NCBI GenBank assembly: GCA_023150475.1
Contig: JAKLKU010000011.1
Span: forward strand, 62,001 to 126,000
Source: Planctomycetota bacterium
Lineage (GTDB): Bacteria; Planctomycetota; UBA1135; GCA-002686595
Length of the DNA: 64,000 nucleotides
Direction: 5' to 3'
Shown here: positions 1 through 8,426 of the stretch, piece by piece
Position numbering within the stretch: the stretch's first letter is position 1
Layout: every line of letters begins with the position of its first letter
Translations under genes and position numbers: made by a program
The notes under the pieces: model-generated
Database searches by the model: none
What the model was told of the DNA's origin: nothing
The model's input: only the letters and a program-made list of their open reading frames with translations

Positions 1-272
1 CGTCGTGCGCACGGCCGACGATACGCCCCCGATCCGCACGAGCGCCCTACGCCGTCGGCTGCCCTCCGCGCGCGTGGCCCAGAGCGAAGCCAGGCTGCGT
101 CGCAGCCTCGAGCTCGAGGTCGAAACGTCGACGCCGACTCGACCCACGACCGAACGAACGCCGAGCGTCACGAACGACGCCGATCTTCACGGAGTCGCGA
201 TGCCGCGTTCACGTGCTCCTGATCGAGCGTCTTCACAATCGCCTGCGAATCGTGGAGCGCAGTGTGAAGACG
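1..272. other. Gene-free left edge
   Basis: No convincing gene, RNA or hairpin is visible before the TonB-dependent receptor. Open frames here are GC-driven and arginine-rich. The promoter of the receptor operon presumably lies here or further left, but no hexamer pair stands out. Confidence 0.5.
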
Positions 273-3200
273 ATGTGGGCGTTCGTGCGTGCCGGCCTCG
301 CGGCGGTTTGCGCGCGAGCCTTCATGAGCCAGGCGCTTGTTCCCGCCTTGATCCTCGCGCCGCTCGCACGCGCGGCGGCACAGGCACAGCAGGGCGGCTC
401 GATCCGCGGCTCGGTCGTCGACAAGGACTTCGACCTGCCGCTCGTCGGCGCGCAAGTGCTCGTCGTCGAGACCGGACAACGCGTCGAGACCGGCGACCAA
501 GGCGGCTTCGTGCTGAGCGACGTGCCGCCGGGCACGTACACGTTGATCGTCTCGAAGGACGGCTACGTGAGGCTCGTCAAGGCGGACGTCCTGGTCACCG
601 CCGGCCGACTGACGGACCTCGACGCCGAGCTCGCCGCGGAGTTCACCGAGCTCGACGAGTTCGTCGTGCGCGAAGTGCTCGCACTCGCGCTCGGCAGCGA
701 ACTCGCGTTGCTCGACCTGCGCAGCGATGCCGCCGCGCTGATGGACTCGATCGGTTCCGAGCTGATGAGCCGTGCCGGCGCGAGCGACGCCGCCGCGGCG
801 TTGCGACTCGTCGCCGGTGCATCGACGCAAGGTGGCAAGTCCGCCGTGATCCGCGGCCTGCCCGATCGGTTCATCAGCTCGCAGATGAACGGCGTGCGCC
901 TGCCGTCGGCCGACGAGGACAAACGCGCCGTCGAGCTCGATCAATTCCCGTCGTCGGTGATCGAGAGCATCCAAGTCGCGAAGACGTTCACGCCCGATCA
1001 ACAAGGTGATGCATCGGGCGGTGCGGTGAACGTGAAGCTCAAAGGCGTGCCGAGCGAGGCCTTCTTCGAAGTGAAGGGGCAACTCGGTGCGAACTCGTCG
1101 ACGTTCGGCGAGGACTTCCTGACCTATGACGGCGGGGGCGTCGACTTCTGGGGCCGTGATGACGGAGGGCGCGATCCGCAGCTCTCGAAGCTCGGCCAAC
1201 ACTGGGACGGCGCGGTCGGCACGCGCCATGGCGACGACCCGACGGAATACAAGTTCTCGACGGCGTTCGGCGGCATGCAGGAAGTCGCGGACGGTGTGCG
1301 GCTCGGTGGCTCGGCGAGCCTCTTCTACGAGCGCGACGCGTCGAGCTACGACGACGGCGTCGACGACTCGTGGTGGGTGACGACTCCGGGCGCCGGCATG
1401 GTGCCCGAGACCAACCAAGGCACCCCGCAGGACGGCGACTTCAAGACGGCGCTCTACGACGTCACGCAGAGCAAGCAATCGGTCCGGTGGGGCGGGCTCG
1501 GCGCGCTCGGGCTCGAGAGCGAAAACCACTCGGTCGCGTTGACCTACCTCTACACGCGCGTCGCCGAGGACACCGCGACGCTCGCGGTCGACACGCGCGG
1601 CAAGGAGTACTTCTTCCCGGGTTACGACCCGAACGATCCGCAAGGCACCGGCAACGAGCCGCAGAATCGTTTCGCGGCGCCGTATCTGCGGCTCGAAACG
1701 CTCGACTACAACGAACGCACGACGCAGACGCTGCAACTGCACGGCGAGCACGCGTTGCCGTTCGCGGGTTGGACGCTCGGCGACTCGGTGACGTTCGGGA
1801 AGCCGGAGCTCGATTGGACGCTGGCGCGGAGCTCCGCGGACTTCCACCAACCCGACAAGCGCCAGTTCGGCGCGTTGTGGCTCGCCGAGTCGTACAACCC
1901 GGGCTTCCCGCCGTTCGTGCCGCCGTTCACGACGCCCGAGACGTGGCTGCCGTACAAGCCGGGCGCGAACTTCAACCTCGGCAACGTTCAACGCATCTGG
2001 AAGTCGATCGAGGAAGAGAGCGACCAGGCTTTCACCAACCTGAAGTTCCCGTTCACGCAGTGGAGCGAGTCACAAGGCTACGTGAAGGTCGGCGTGTTCA
2101 CCGACGCGGTCGACCGCACGTTCGACCAGGACTCGTACAGCAACTTCGGCGACTCCGGCGCGAGCTACCTCGGCGGCTTCGACGACGCGTGGAGCGAGCA
2201 CTTCTCCGAGGAAGACCATCCGATCACCGACTCGACGCTCGACGTCGACTACGAAGGCAATCAGGACGTCGACGCGTGGTACGCGATGCTCGACCTGCCT
2301 CTGACCACGAAGGTGAACGTCATCGGCGGCGCGCGTTTCGAGTCGACTCGTCTCGGCGTGACGCTCGACCCGGAGGCCGACGCCGTCTGGTACCCGCCGA
2401 GCTCGGGCGTGCCGACACAGTTGAACCCCGGCGACGCCGACGTCGATTTCAGTCAGGACGACGTCCTGCCGTCGCTCGGACTCGTCTATCGCCCGATCGA
2501 ACAAATCACCGTCCGCACGAGCTACAGCCAGACGATCGCGCGGCAGACGTTCAAGGAACTCACGCCGGTCATCCAACAGGAGTACCTCGGCGGGCCGATC
2601 TTCATCGGCAACCCCGACCTCGAGATGGCGGACGTCGCGAATTACGACCTCCGCGTCGACTACACGCCGCGTGAAGGCGCGTTGTTGTCGGCGTCGCTCT
2701 TCAGGAAGGACGTCGACAATTCGATCGAGTACGTCCAGCGTTACGGGCTCTTCGACTACACGACGGCCTCCAACTACCCGAAAGGGGAGATGAACGGCGT
2801 CGAACTCGAAGCTCGTCAGGACCTCGGGCATCTCTCGAAACGCTTCGAGGGTCTATCGCTCGGCGCGAACGCCACGTTCATTTCGTCGGAAGTCACGTTG
2901 CCCGACGATGAAGCGGCTGGTTTCAGCTTGCCCAACATCGCTGCGCCGATGACGTCGCGCGACATGACCAATGCGCCCGAGCATCTCTTCAATCTCTACG
3001 CGACGTACGACGTGGCCGATTGGGGCACGCAGATCGGGCTCTTCTGGACTCTCACCGGAGACACGCTCGTCGCGGGCGCCGCGCAGTCCAACGGCAACTT
3101 CATCCCGAGTGTCTACGCGACGGAATACGACACGCTGAACTTCAGTGTGTCGCAGAAGCTCGGCCGATTCCTCTCACTGCAGTTCCAGGCGAAGAACCTG

Positions 3201-3320
3201 ACGAACCCGGAAATCCAAGAGGTCTATCGCTCGGAGTACATCGGCGACGACGTGCTCAAGACCTCGTACACCAAGGGCATCGACTACTCGTTGAGCCTCA
3301 CGGCTCGATTCTCGTTCTGA
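273..3320 (+). CDS. TonB-dependent receptor, Oar-like
   Basis: Outer-membrane TonB-dependent receptor of about 1015 residues. A hydrophobic secretion signal (to about residue 40) is followed by a carboxypeptidase-regulatory-like beta-sandwich (about 42-130, with GSIRGSVVD and PPGTYTLIVSKDGY). The plug comes next (about 157-285, with VIRGLPDRF and SGGAVNVKLK), then a long barrel rich in alternating aromatic strands that ends in RFSF, a terminal Phe as expected for barrel insertion. The N-terminal domain places it with Oar/SusC-like receptors rather than classic siderophore receptors. ATG 273 is chosen because it begins a signal-like segment; GTG/ATG codons from 213 and ATG 324 are alternatives. 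It heads a co-directional block with DUF3450-like, ExbB, ExbD, TonB and TPR genes, so it is probably energised by that system. The substrate, and whether it imports or exports, cannot be read from sequence. Confidence 0.93.
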   Translation: MWAFVRAGLAAVCARAFMSQALVPALILAPLARAAAQAQQGGSIRGSVVDKDFDLPLVGAQVLVVETGQRVETGDQGGFVLSDVPPGTYTLIVSKDGYVRLVKADVLVTAGRLTDLDAELAAEFTELDEFVVREVLALALGSELALLDLRSDAAALMDSIGSELMSRAGASDAAAALRLVAGASTQGGKSAVIRGLPDRFISSQMNGVRLPSADEDKRAVELDQFPSSVIESIQVAKTFTPDQQGDASGGAVNVKLKGVPSEAFFEVKGQLGANSSTFGEDFLTYDGGGVDFWGRDDGGRDPQLSKLGQHWDGAVGTRHGDDPTEYKFSTAFGGMQEVADGVRLGGSASLFYERDASSYDDGVDDSWWVTTPGAGMVPETNQGTPQDGDFKTALYDVTQSKQSVRWGGLGALGLESENHSVALTYLYTRVAEDTATLAVDTRGKEYFFPGYDPNDPQGTGNEPQNRFAAPYLRLETLDYNERTTQTLQLHGEHALPFAGWTLGDSVTFGKPELDWTLARSSADFHQPDKRQFGALWLAESYNPGFPPFVPPFTTPETWLPYKPGANFNLGNVQRIWKSIEEESDQAFTNLKFPFTQWSESQGYVKVGVFTDAVDRTFDQDSYSNFGDSGASYLGGFDDAWSEHFSEEDHPITDSTLDVDYEGNQDVDAWYAMLDLPLTTKVNVIGGARFESTRLGVTLDPEADAVWYPPSSGVPTQLNPGDADVDFSQDDVLPSLGLVYRPIEQITVRTSYSQTIARQTFKELTPVIQQEYLGGPIFIGNPDLEMADVANYDLRVDYTPREGALLSASLFRKDVDNSIEYVQRYGLFDYTTASNYPKGEMNGVELEARQDLGHLSKRFEGLSLGANATFISSEVTLPDDEAAGFSLPNIAAPMTSRDMTNAPEHLFNLYATYDVADWGTQIGLFWTLTGDTLVAGAAQSNGNFIPSVYATEYDTLNFSVSQKLGRFLSLQFQAKNLTNPEIQEVYRSEYIGDDVLKTSYTKGIDYSLSLTARFSF

Positions 3321-3347
3321 ATGCGACCGTCGCAGAGGTGCGAAACC

Positions 3348-4169
3348 ATGAATCACCACATCCAGGAGCCGACCGCGCGGCGCGCGCGCCGTTCATCGAT
3401 CGTCGCGTTGGCGCTGGCCGCCGCGCTCACCGGCGTCGGCGCGAACAGCGTCACTCGAGTCGCCGGCGGATCCGACACACCGGAGCTCGAAGAGACCCGC
3501 ATCAAGATGGGCAAGTGGATCGAGACCCAGCAGCTCATCTCGAAGGAGCGCAAGGACTGGCAACAAGGCAAGGAAGTGCTCGTCGGCCGGCTCGAGCTCG
3601 TGAAGCAGGAGTCCACCTCGCTGCACGAGAAGATCACCGACCAACGCACCGAGCTCGACGACGCGCGGCTGAAGCGCGATCTGTTGCTCGACCAGAACGA
3701 CGACCTGAAAGCGTCCGCGGCCAAGCTCGCCGACGCGGCGACGGCGCTCGAAGCGCGCGTCAAGCAGCTCTTCGCCAGCGTTCCCGAGCCGGTGCAAACC
3801 AAGTTGCAGCCGCTCTACCAGCGCATCCCCGAAGACCCGGCGAAGACCAAGGCCTCGGTCGCGGAGCGTTTCCAGAACGTGCTCGGGATCCTGAACGAGC
3901 TCAACAAGGCGAACAACGACCTGCTCGTCAACTACGAGATCCACGAGCTCGCCGACGGCAAGCCCGCCGAAGTGAAGGCGATCTACGTCGGTCTCGCGCA
4001 GGCCTACTACGTCAGCGCCGGCGGCGAGGCCGGCATCGGGCGTCCGGGCCCGAACGGGTGGAAGTGGGAGCCTTCGAAGGCCGTCGCGAACGACGTGCTG
4101 ACGGCGCTCGAGATCCAACAAGGCAAGCACACTCCGGCGTTCGTCGCGCTGCCGGCCCAAATCCAATGA
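3348..4169 (+). CDS. DUF3450-like periplasmic coiled-coil protein
   Basis: Protein of about 273 residues with an N-terminal export signal (AALTGVGANS region) and a long coiled coil (about residues 40-140, KLADAATALEARVKQLF). The C-terminal half resembles the DUF3450 family, with YQRIPEDPAKTKASVAERFQNVLGIL and AIYVGLAQAYYVSAGGEAGIG segments. DUF3450 proteins are typically encoded just before TtpC/ExbB-type proteins in TonB2-like operons, which is the arrangement here. ATG 3348 is preferred over the upstream in-frame ATG 3321 because AGAGGTG lies 8 bases before it. Its stop overlaps the next start (ATGA at 4166), so the two are translationally coupled. The role is inferred as a periplasmic partner of the TonB motor; the biochemical function is unknown. 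Confidence 0.82.
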   Translation: MNHHIQEPTARRARRSSIVALALAAALTGVGANSVTRVAGGSDTPELEETRIKMGKWIETQQLISKERKDWQQGKEVLVGRLELVKQESTSLHEKITDQRTELDDARLKRDLLLDQNDDLKASAAKLADAATALEARVKQLFASVPEPVQTKLQPLYQRIPEDPAKTKASVAERFQNVLGILNELNKANNDLLVNYEIHELADGKPAEVKAIYVGLAQAYYVSAGGEAGIGRPGPNGWKWEPSKAVANDVLTALEIQQGKHTPAFVALPAQIQ

Positions 4170-5638
4170 AGCACACTCTCGGACTCTTCGGCACGTTCCT
4201 GCTCACGCTCGGCGCCGCGGCGCAGACGCCCGCGCCGGCCGACACGGTCGCGAAGCTCGCGCGCTCCGCGGACGCGGAACTCGAACGCGGCATCCAGGAG
4301 CTCAACGGGCTCCGCGATGCGATCGCGAACGAGAAGCTGCCGCTCGCGCGCTCGCTCGGCGTCGCCGAGGACGAGCTCTCCGGATTGCGCAAGGAACACG
4401 ATCAAGTCGGCCGCGACATCGCAGCGCTCCACCTCGAGACGGCGGGACTGAAGTCGGAGATGAAGGCTCGGCAGGACGAGCTCGACTACGTCGGCAACCT
4501 GCTCGACGAGTACGCACGCACGTTCGACCAGAAGATCAACGTCTGCGAGCTCCAGTCCTTCGGCGAGCACATCGAGAGCGCCAAGGCCGCCGGCGAGAAC
4601 CCGTCGTTGACGCAGGTCGAGAAGTTCGAGAAGCAAGTCGCGTTCGTCAACCGCACGGTCGACCGCCTGTTCGACGTGATCGGTGGCATGCGCTTCCCGG
4701 GCGTCGGCATCGACCTGCAAGGCGGCGTGGTCGACGGCCAATACACGATCTTCGGTCCGGTCGCGCTGTTCGGCACGCCCGCGGCGGGCGCGAGCCCCGC
4801 GTTCGCCGGCGTCGTCGTGCCGCAGACCGGCTCGTCGAAGCCGTTGATCCGGCCGCTCGAAGGCGAACTGCAAGCGGGCCTCGTGTCGCTCGTCTCGAGC
4901 GGTTCGGGCGCGTTGCCGCTCGATCCGTCGCGCGGCGGCGCGCTGAAGGCGTTGGTGCAGAAGACCAACCTGATCCACATCTTCGAGAAGGGCGGACCGA
5001 TCATGTGGCCGCTCTTGCTCGCTTCGATCCTCGCGCTCGGCGCCGTGATCGAACGGCTCTTCTTCCTCGCGAACGAACGGCGCAAGCGCGATCCGGACGC
5101 GATGGAGCGCCTGTTCGAGGAAGTCGAGAAGGGACGCATCGCCGAAGCGATCCGCATCGGCAAGCAGTCGAAGGACTACGTCGTGCGGCCGCTGACCTAC
5201 GCGCTCGAACACGCCGAGAAATCGCTCTCGAACGCGCTCGTCTACGCGCAGGCTCAGGAGCTCAAGCGCTTCCGCCGCGGCATCTCGGTGCTCGACACGG
5301 TCATCACGCTCGCGCCGTTGCTCGGTCTGCTCGGCACGGTGACGGGGATGATGGGCTCGTTCTCGCTGATTGGCGGCGAGCTGAGTGCGCCCGGCGCGAT
5401 CACCGGCGGCATCGCCGAGGCGCTGATCGCGACCGCGTTCGGTCTCGGCATCGCGATCACGGCGCTGATCCCGTTCAACTACCTCAACACCAAGTTGGAC
5501 GAAGTGACGCAGGACATCGACGCCGCGGCGACGCAGCTCGAGCTCCTGGTGCACCCGCACAAGTCCGACGTGCTGACGCCGGCGGCGAAGCCCGCGCCGG
5601 TCGCAGCGCCGCAGCCGCTGCCGGCGGGAGCGAACTGA
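4166..5638 (+). CDS. ExbB/TolQ family proton channel with long N-terminal extension
   Basis: About 490 residues, roughly twice a plain ExbB. It has a signal peptide (1-20), a periplasmic coiled-coil region (about 25-160) and a linker, then a MotA/TolQ/ExbB domain with three membrane segments: MWPLLLASILALGAVIERLFF near 280, TVITLAPLLGLLGTVTGM near 380 and GGIAEALIATAFGLGIAITA near 420. This layout matches TtpC-type proteins of TonB2 systems, which combine a periplasmic domain with the ExbB fold. It should form the proton-conducting motor with the downstream ExbD. There is no separate second ExbB gene, so this protein may do both jobs. The start overlaps the previous stop (ATGA). Confidence 0.92.
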   Translation: MKHTLGLFGTFLLTLGAAAQTPAPADTVAKLARSADAELERGIQELNGLRDAIANEKLPLARSLGVAEDELSGLRKEHDQVGRDIAALHLETAGLKSEMKARQDELDYVGNLLDEYARTFDQKINVCELQSFGEHIESAKAAGENPSLTQVEKFEKQVAFVNRTVDRLFDVIGGMRFPGVGIDLQGGVVDGQYTIFGPVALFGTPAAGASPAFAGVVVPQTGSSKPLIRPLEGELQAGLVSLVSSGSGALPLDPSRGGALKALVQKTNLIHIFEKGGPIMWPLLLASILALGAVIERLFFLANERRKRDPDAMERLFEEVEKGRIAEAIRIGKQSKDYVVRPLTYALEHAEKSLSNALVYAQAQELKRFRRGISVLDTVITLAPLLGLLGTVTGMMGSFSLIGGELSAPGAITGGIAEALIATAFGLGIAITALIPFNYLNTKLDEVTQDIDAAATQLELLVHPHKSDVLTPAAKPAPVAAPQPLPAGAN

Positions 5639-5639
5639 C

Positions 5640-6062
5640 ATGCACGGCGGAGGCGGCGGCGGTGGGCGCAAACGCGCCCGCATCGAGATCATCCCGCTGA
5701 TCGACATCATCTTCTTCCTGCTCGCCACCTTCATCATGGTTTCGCTCTCCATGACGAAGAACCAAGGCGTGCAAGTGTCCTTGCCGACGGCGGGGACCGC
5801 GGCGTCGCTCGGCGATCAGCAGGAGATGGAGAAGGCGTTGACGCTGAGCGTCAACGACAAAGGCGACGTGTTCTTCAACAAGGAGAAGATCACGCTCGCT
5901 CAATTGCCGATGCGGCTCCAGACCTTCAAGTCGACGGCGAAGGACCCGAAGGTGATCGTCAACAGCGACGCGGCCGCCGACTTCAAGCACGTGGTCGCCG
6001 TGCTGGACGAGGTCCGGCGCATCGGCATCGCGAAGGTCGGGATCAACACCGACAAGAAGTAG
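5640..6062 (+). CDS. exbD: ExbD/TolR family biopolymer transport protein
   Basis: 140 residues with a basic, glycine-rich cytoplasmic start, one membrane segment (IIPLIDIIFFLLATFIMVSL) and a periplasmic ExbD domain. The LIDIIFFLL stretch holds the conserved Asp (residue 22) expected to bind protons. The domain ends with the usual pattern seen in VIVNSDAAADFKHVVAVLDEV. It is one base from the upstream stop and two bases from the tonB start, so it is operonic with both. With the upstream ExbB it should convert proton flow into movement of TonB. Confidence 0.95.
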   Translation: MHGGGGGGGRKRARIEIIPLIDIIFFLLATFIMVSLSMTKNQGVQVSLPTAGTAASLGDQQEMEKALTLSVNDKGDVFFNKEKITLAQLPMRLQTFKSTAKDPKVIVNSDAAADFKHVVAVLDEVRRIGIAKVGINTDKK

Positions 6063-6064
6063 TC

Positions 6065-6784
6065 ATGGCGAAAGTGCTCGGAATCGTCGCGGCGGTGCTG
6101 CTCCATGCGGCATTCCTGCTCTTCGGCGGGATCTTCTTCGCCAAGGAGAAGGACGACTTCGGCACCGATCGCGAGGTCGAACTGCTCTCGGAGGCCGACG
6201 TCGAGGACGAGAAGCCCAAGGACGAAGCGCAGCCGGACGAGCCGGAGCCGACCGAAGAGCTCGACAGCGAGGCCGAAGAGCTGCCGAACCCCGACGAAGT
6301 CGTGAAGAGCCTCGAGCCGACGCCGCTCGACGACGCGCCGGCACTCGACGCCGCGTCGCTCAGCGCGATCGAACAAGCGTTGAGCGGTCAAGGCACGGCG
6401 AGCGGCGATTTCGCGGACGCGCTGAGCTTCGGCTCGGGCGGCCGAATCGGCGGCACCGGCCGCGTGGGCCCGGAAGGCGGCGGAGACGTCGCCGATGCGT
6501 TCGACATGGACGAGATCGATCAAAAAGCCCGCGAGACGTTCCGAGTGGCGCCGCTCTACCCGTCCGAGCTGCGCGGCAAGAAGCTCGAAGGCGTCGTCAC
6601 GTTGATCTTCGTCGTCGACGAGACCGGCAAGGTGCTGAATCCCCGCGTCGAGAAGTCGACGCATCCGGCGTTCGAGAAACCCGCCCTCGAAGCCATTCGT
6701 CAGTGGCGGTTCGAACCCGCGGTCCGCGGCGGCAAGCGTGTGGCGTCACCCGTGCGCATCGGCATTCGTTTCCAACCGAGTTGA
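6065..6784 (+). CDS. tonB: TonB family energy transducer
   Basis: 239 residues: a short cytoplasmic start, one N-terminal membrane anchor (LGIVAAVLLHAAFLLFGGIFF) and an unusually acidic linker (about 35-95, rich in Asp, Glu and Pro rather than the usual Pro-Lys repeats). A glycine-rich spacer follows, then a C-terminal TonB domain (about 160-239) with APLYPSELRGKKLEGVVTL and the diagnostic AIRQWRFEPA. It physically links the ExbB-ExbD motor to the TonB box/plug of an outer-membrane receptor; the receptor gene at the head of this block is the obvious partner. Confidence 0.93.
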   Translation: MAKVLGIVAAVLLHAAFLLFGGIFFAKEKDDFGTDREVELLSEADVEDEKPKDEAQPDEPEPTEELDSEAEELPNPDEVVKSLEPTPLDDAPALDAASLSAIEQALSGQGTASGDFADALSFGSGGRIGGTGRVGPEGGGDVADAFDMDEIDQKARETFRVAPLYPSELRGKKLEGVVTLIFVVDETGKVLNPRVEKSTHPAFEKPALEAIRQWRFEPAVRGGKRVASPVRIGIRFQPS

Positions 6785-6789
6785 GAGTC

Positions 6790-8175
6790 ATGCAGTCCAT
6801 CCATCGCCAATTCCCTTCACGAGTGAGCCTCGCCCTCGTGCTCCTCGCGACGTCGATCACTGGAACCGCGAGCGCTCAGAACGACCTCGACACGATCTGG
6901 AACGATCCGGCCTTCCGCAAAGCGTTCATCGCCGGTTACGGCGTCAACGCCGAGATCGAGCCGCGGGTCACGCCCGAGGACGTGAAGCTGCTCGAAGAGG
7001 TGCGCCCGTTGATGGCGAGCGGCGAGCTCGAGAAGGCCGAGGCCTTGCTCGAGAAGAAGCTGCAACCCGACGGCTCCGCGCTGCTCGACTTCACGCTCGG
7101 TGGCATCCAGTTCCAACAGGGCCGGCTCGACGACGCGCTGAAGACGCACCACAAAGCGGTCGAGAAGTTCCCGAGCTTCCGCCGCGCGTGGCGCAACTTG
7201 GGTTTGATCAACGCGCAGGCGAGCAAGTTCGACGATGCGATTCGCGCGTTCACGAGGATGATCGAGCTCGGCGGCGGCGACGGCTATTCGTACGGCCTGC
7301 TCGGTTCCGCGTACGCGTCGAAGAACGATCAACAGGCCGCGGAAGGCGCGTACCGGAACGCGCTGTTGCTCCAGCCCGAACGTGTCGAGTGGCGCCTCGG
7401 TCTCACGCGAGCCGTGCTCGCTCAGGAGAAGTTCGAGGACGCCGCGAACCTCGCGAACTCGTTGATCGCGCTCTATCCGGACCGCCACGAGTTCTGGCTG
7501 CTGCAGGCGCGCACCTTCCTCGGCATGAAGCAGCCGCTGCGCGCCGCGGAGAACCTCGAGATCGTCGATCGGCTCGGCAAGTCGACCGTGGAGACGCTCA
7601 ACCTGCTCGCGGACATCTACGCGAGCGAGAGCCTGATGGACCTCGCGGCGTTCACGTACGTCCGCGCGATCGCGCTCGATCCTGCGCAGCCGCCGGCGAA
7701 ACCGCTGCGTGCGGTCGAGTTGCTCGCGCAGCGCGGCGCCGTCGCGGAAGCGGACCACGTCGCGAGGAAGGTGCGCGAAGCGTTCTCGACGACGCTGAAC
7801 GACGACGAGAAGCGCAAGTTGCTCAAGCTCGAGGCGCGCATCGCGCTCGCCAAGGGGGATGCGGGCGCCGAAGTGGTGGCCGTGCTCGAGGAGGTCATCA
7901 CCCTCGACCCGCTCGACGGCGACGCGTTGATCCTGCTCGGCCAGCACCACGCGACGAACAACGACCCCGAACGCGCGATCTTCTACTTCGAACGCGCGGC
8001 CGGCCTCGACGCGTTCGAAGCGAACGCGAAGCTGCGGCACGCGCAGGTGCTGATCCGGCTCGACCGGCACGCGGAAGCCGCGCCGCTCCTGCGTCGCGTG
8101 CAAGAGCTCAAGCCGCGCGAAGACGTCGCGCGTCTGCTCGAACAGGTCGAGCGCATCGCGAAGACGCGGCGTTGA
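6790..8175 (+). CDS. Periplasmic TPR protein of the TonB block
   Basis: About 461 residues. It has a signal peptide ending near TASAQ (residues 1-29) and then TPR-type helical hairpins through the rest, for example FPSFRRAWRNLGLINAQASKFDDAIRAF and NNDPERAIFYFERAAGLD. ATG 6790 is chosen because GAGAG lies just upstream and the signal peptide starts there; the in-frame codon at 6703 falls inside tonB. TPR proteins commonly close DUF3450-TtpC-ExbD-TonB operons in other bacteria, so it is likely an accessory scaffold in the periplasm. The intergenic gap from tonB is 5 bases. Confidence 0.88.
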   Translation: MQSIHRQFPSRVSLALVLLATSITGTASAQNDLDTIWNDPAFRKAFIAGYGVNAEIEPRVTPEDVKLLEEVRPLMASGELEKAEALLEKKLQPDGSALLDFTLGGIQFQQGRLDDALKTHHKAVEKFPSFRRAWRNLGLINAQASKFDDAIRAFTRMIELGGGDGYSYGLLGSAYASKNDQQAAEGAYRNALLLQPERVEWRLGLTRAVLAQEKFEDAANLANSLIALYPDRHEFWLLQARTFLGMKQPLRAAENLEIVDRLGKSTVETLNLLADIYASESLMDLAAFTYVRAIALDPAQPPAKPLRAVELLAQRGAVAEADHVARKVREAFSTTLNDDEKRKLLKLEARIALAKGDAGAEVVAVLEEVITLDPLDGDALILLGQHHATNNDPERAIFYFERAAGLDAFEANAKLRHAQVLIRLDRHAEAAPLLRRVQELKPREDVARLLEQVERIAKTRR

Positions 8176-8238
8176 GCGCCGAGCGCGCTCACGAGCACGT
8201 CGCGTCGCCGACGCGCGTCGACCCGTCGTCGGCGCGGC

Positions 8239-8262
8239 GCGTGCATCGGCGCCGATGCACGC
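8239..8262. promoter_or_regulatory. 24-bp perfect palindrome
   Basis: A perfect 12+12 bp inverted repeat with core ATCGGC/GCCGAT lies 63 bases after the TPR gene stop and 164 bases before the beta-helix protein start. It has no spacer and no T-run after it, which fits a dimeric-regulator operator better than a classical terminator, though a hairpin ending the TonB operon is possible. Confidence 0.5.
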
Positions 8263-8426
8263 TCGGCGACGCGGTGCGCGAAATCGACGAGAGCTGATCC
8301 GCGCTTCACGGGACGTCCACAAACGGCGCCTACCGTCCTTCCCGCACGGATCGAAGCGGGCACGAGGCGCCCGTTCGCAGTCCGTGTTGCCCACCTCACG
8401 TCCGAACTGCTTAGGAACAACACCCT

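Noticed and set aside
5..1009. Open frame overlapping the TonB-dependent receptor start in another frame
   Set aside because: Arg-rich shadow; the receptor frame has signal peptide, domains and a normal C-terminus.
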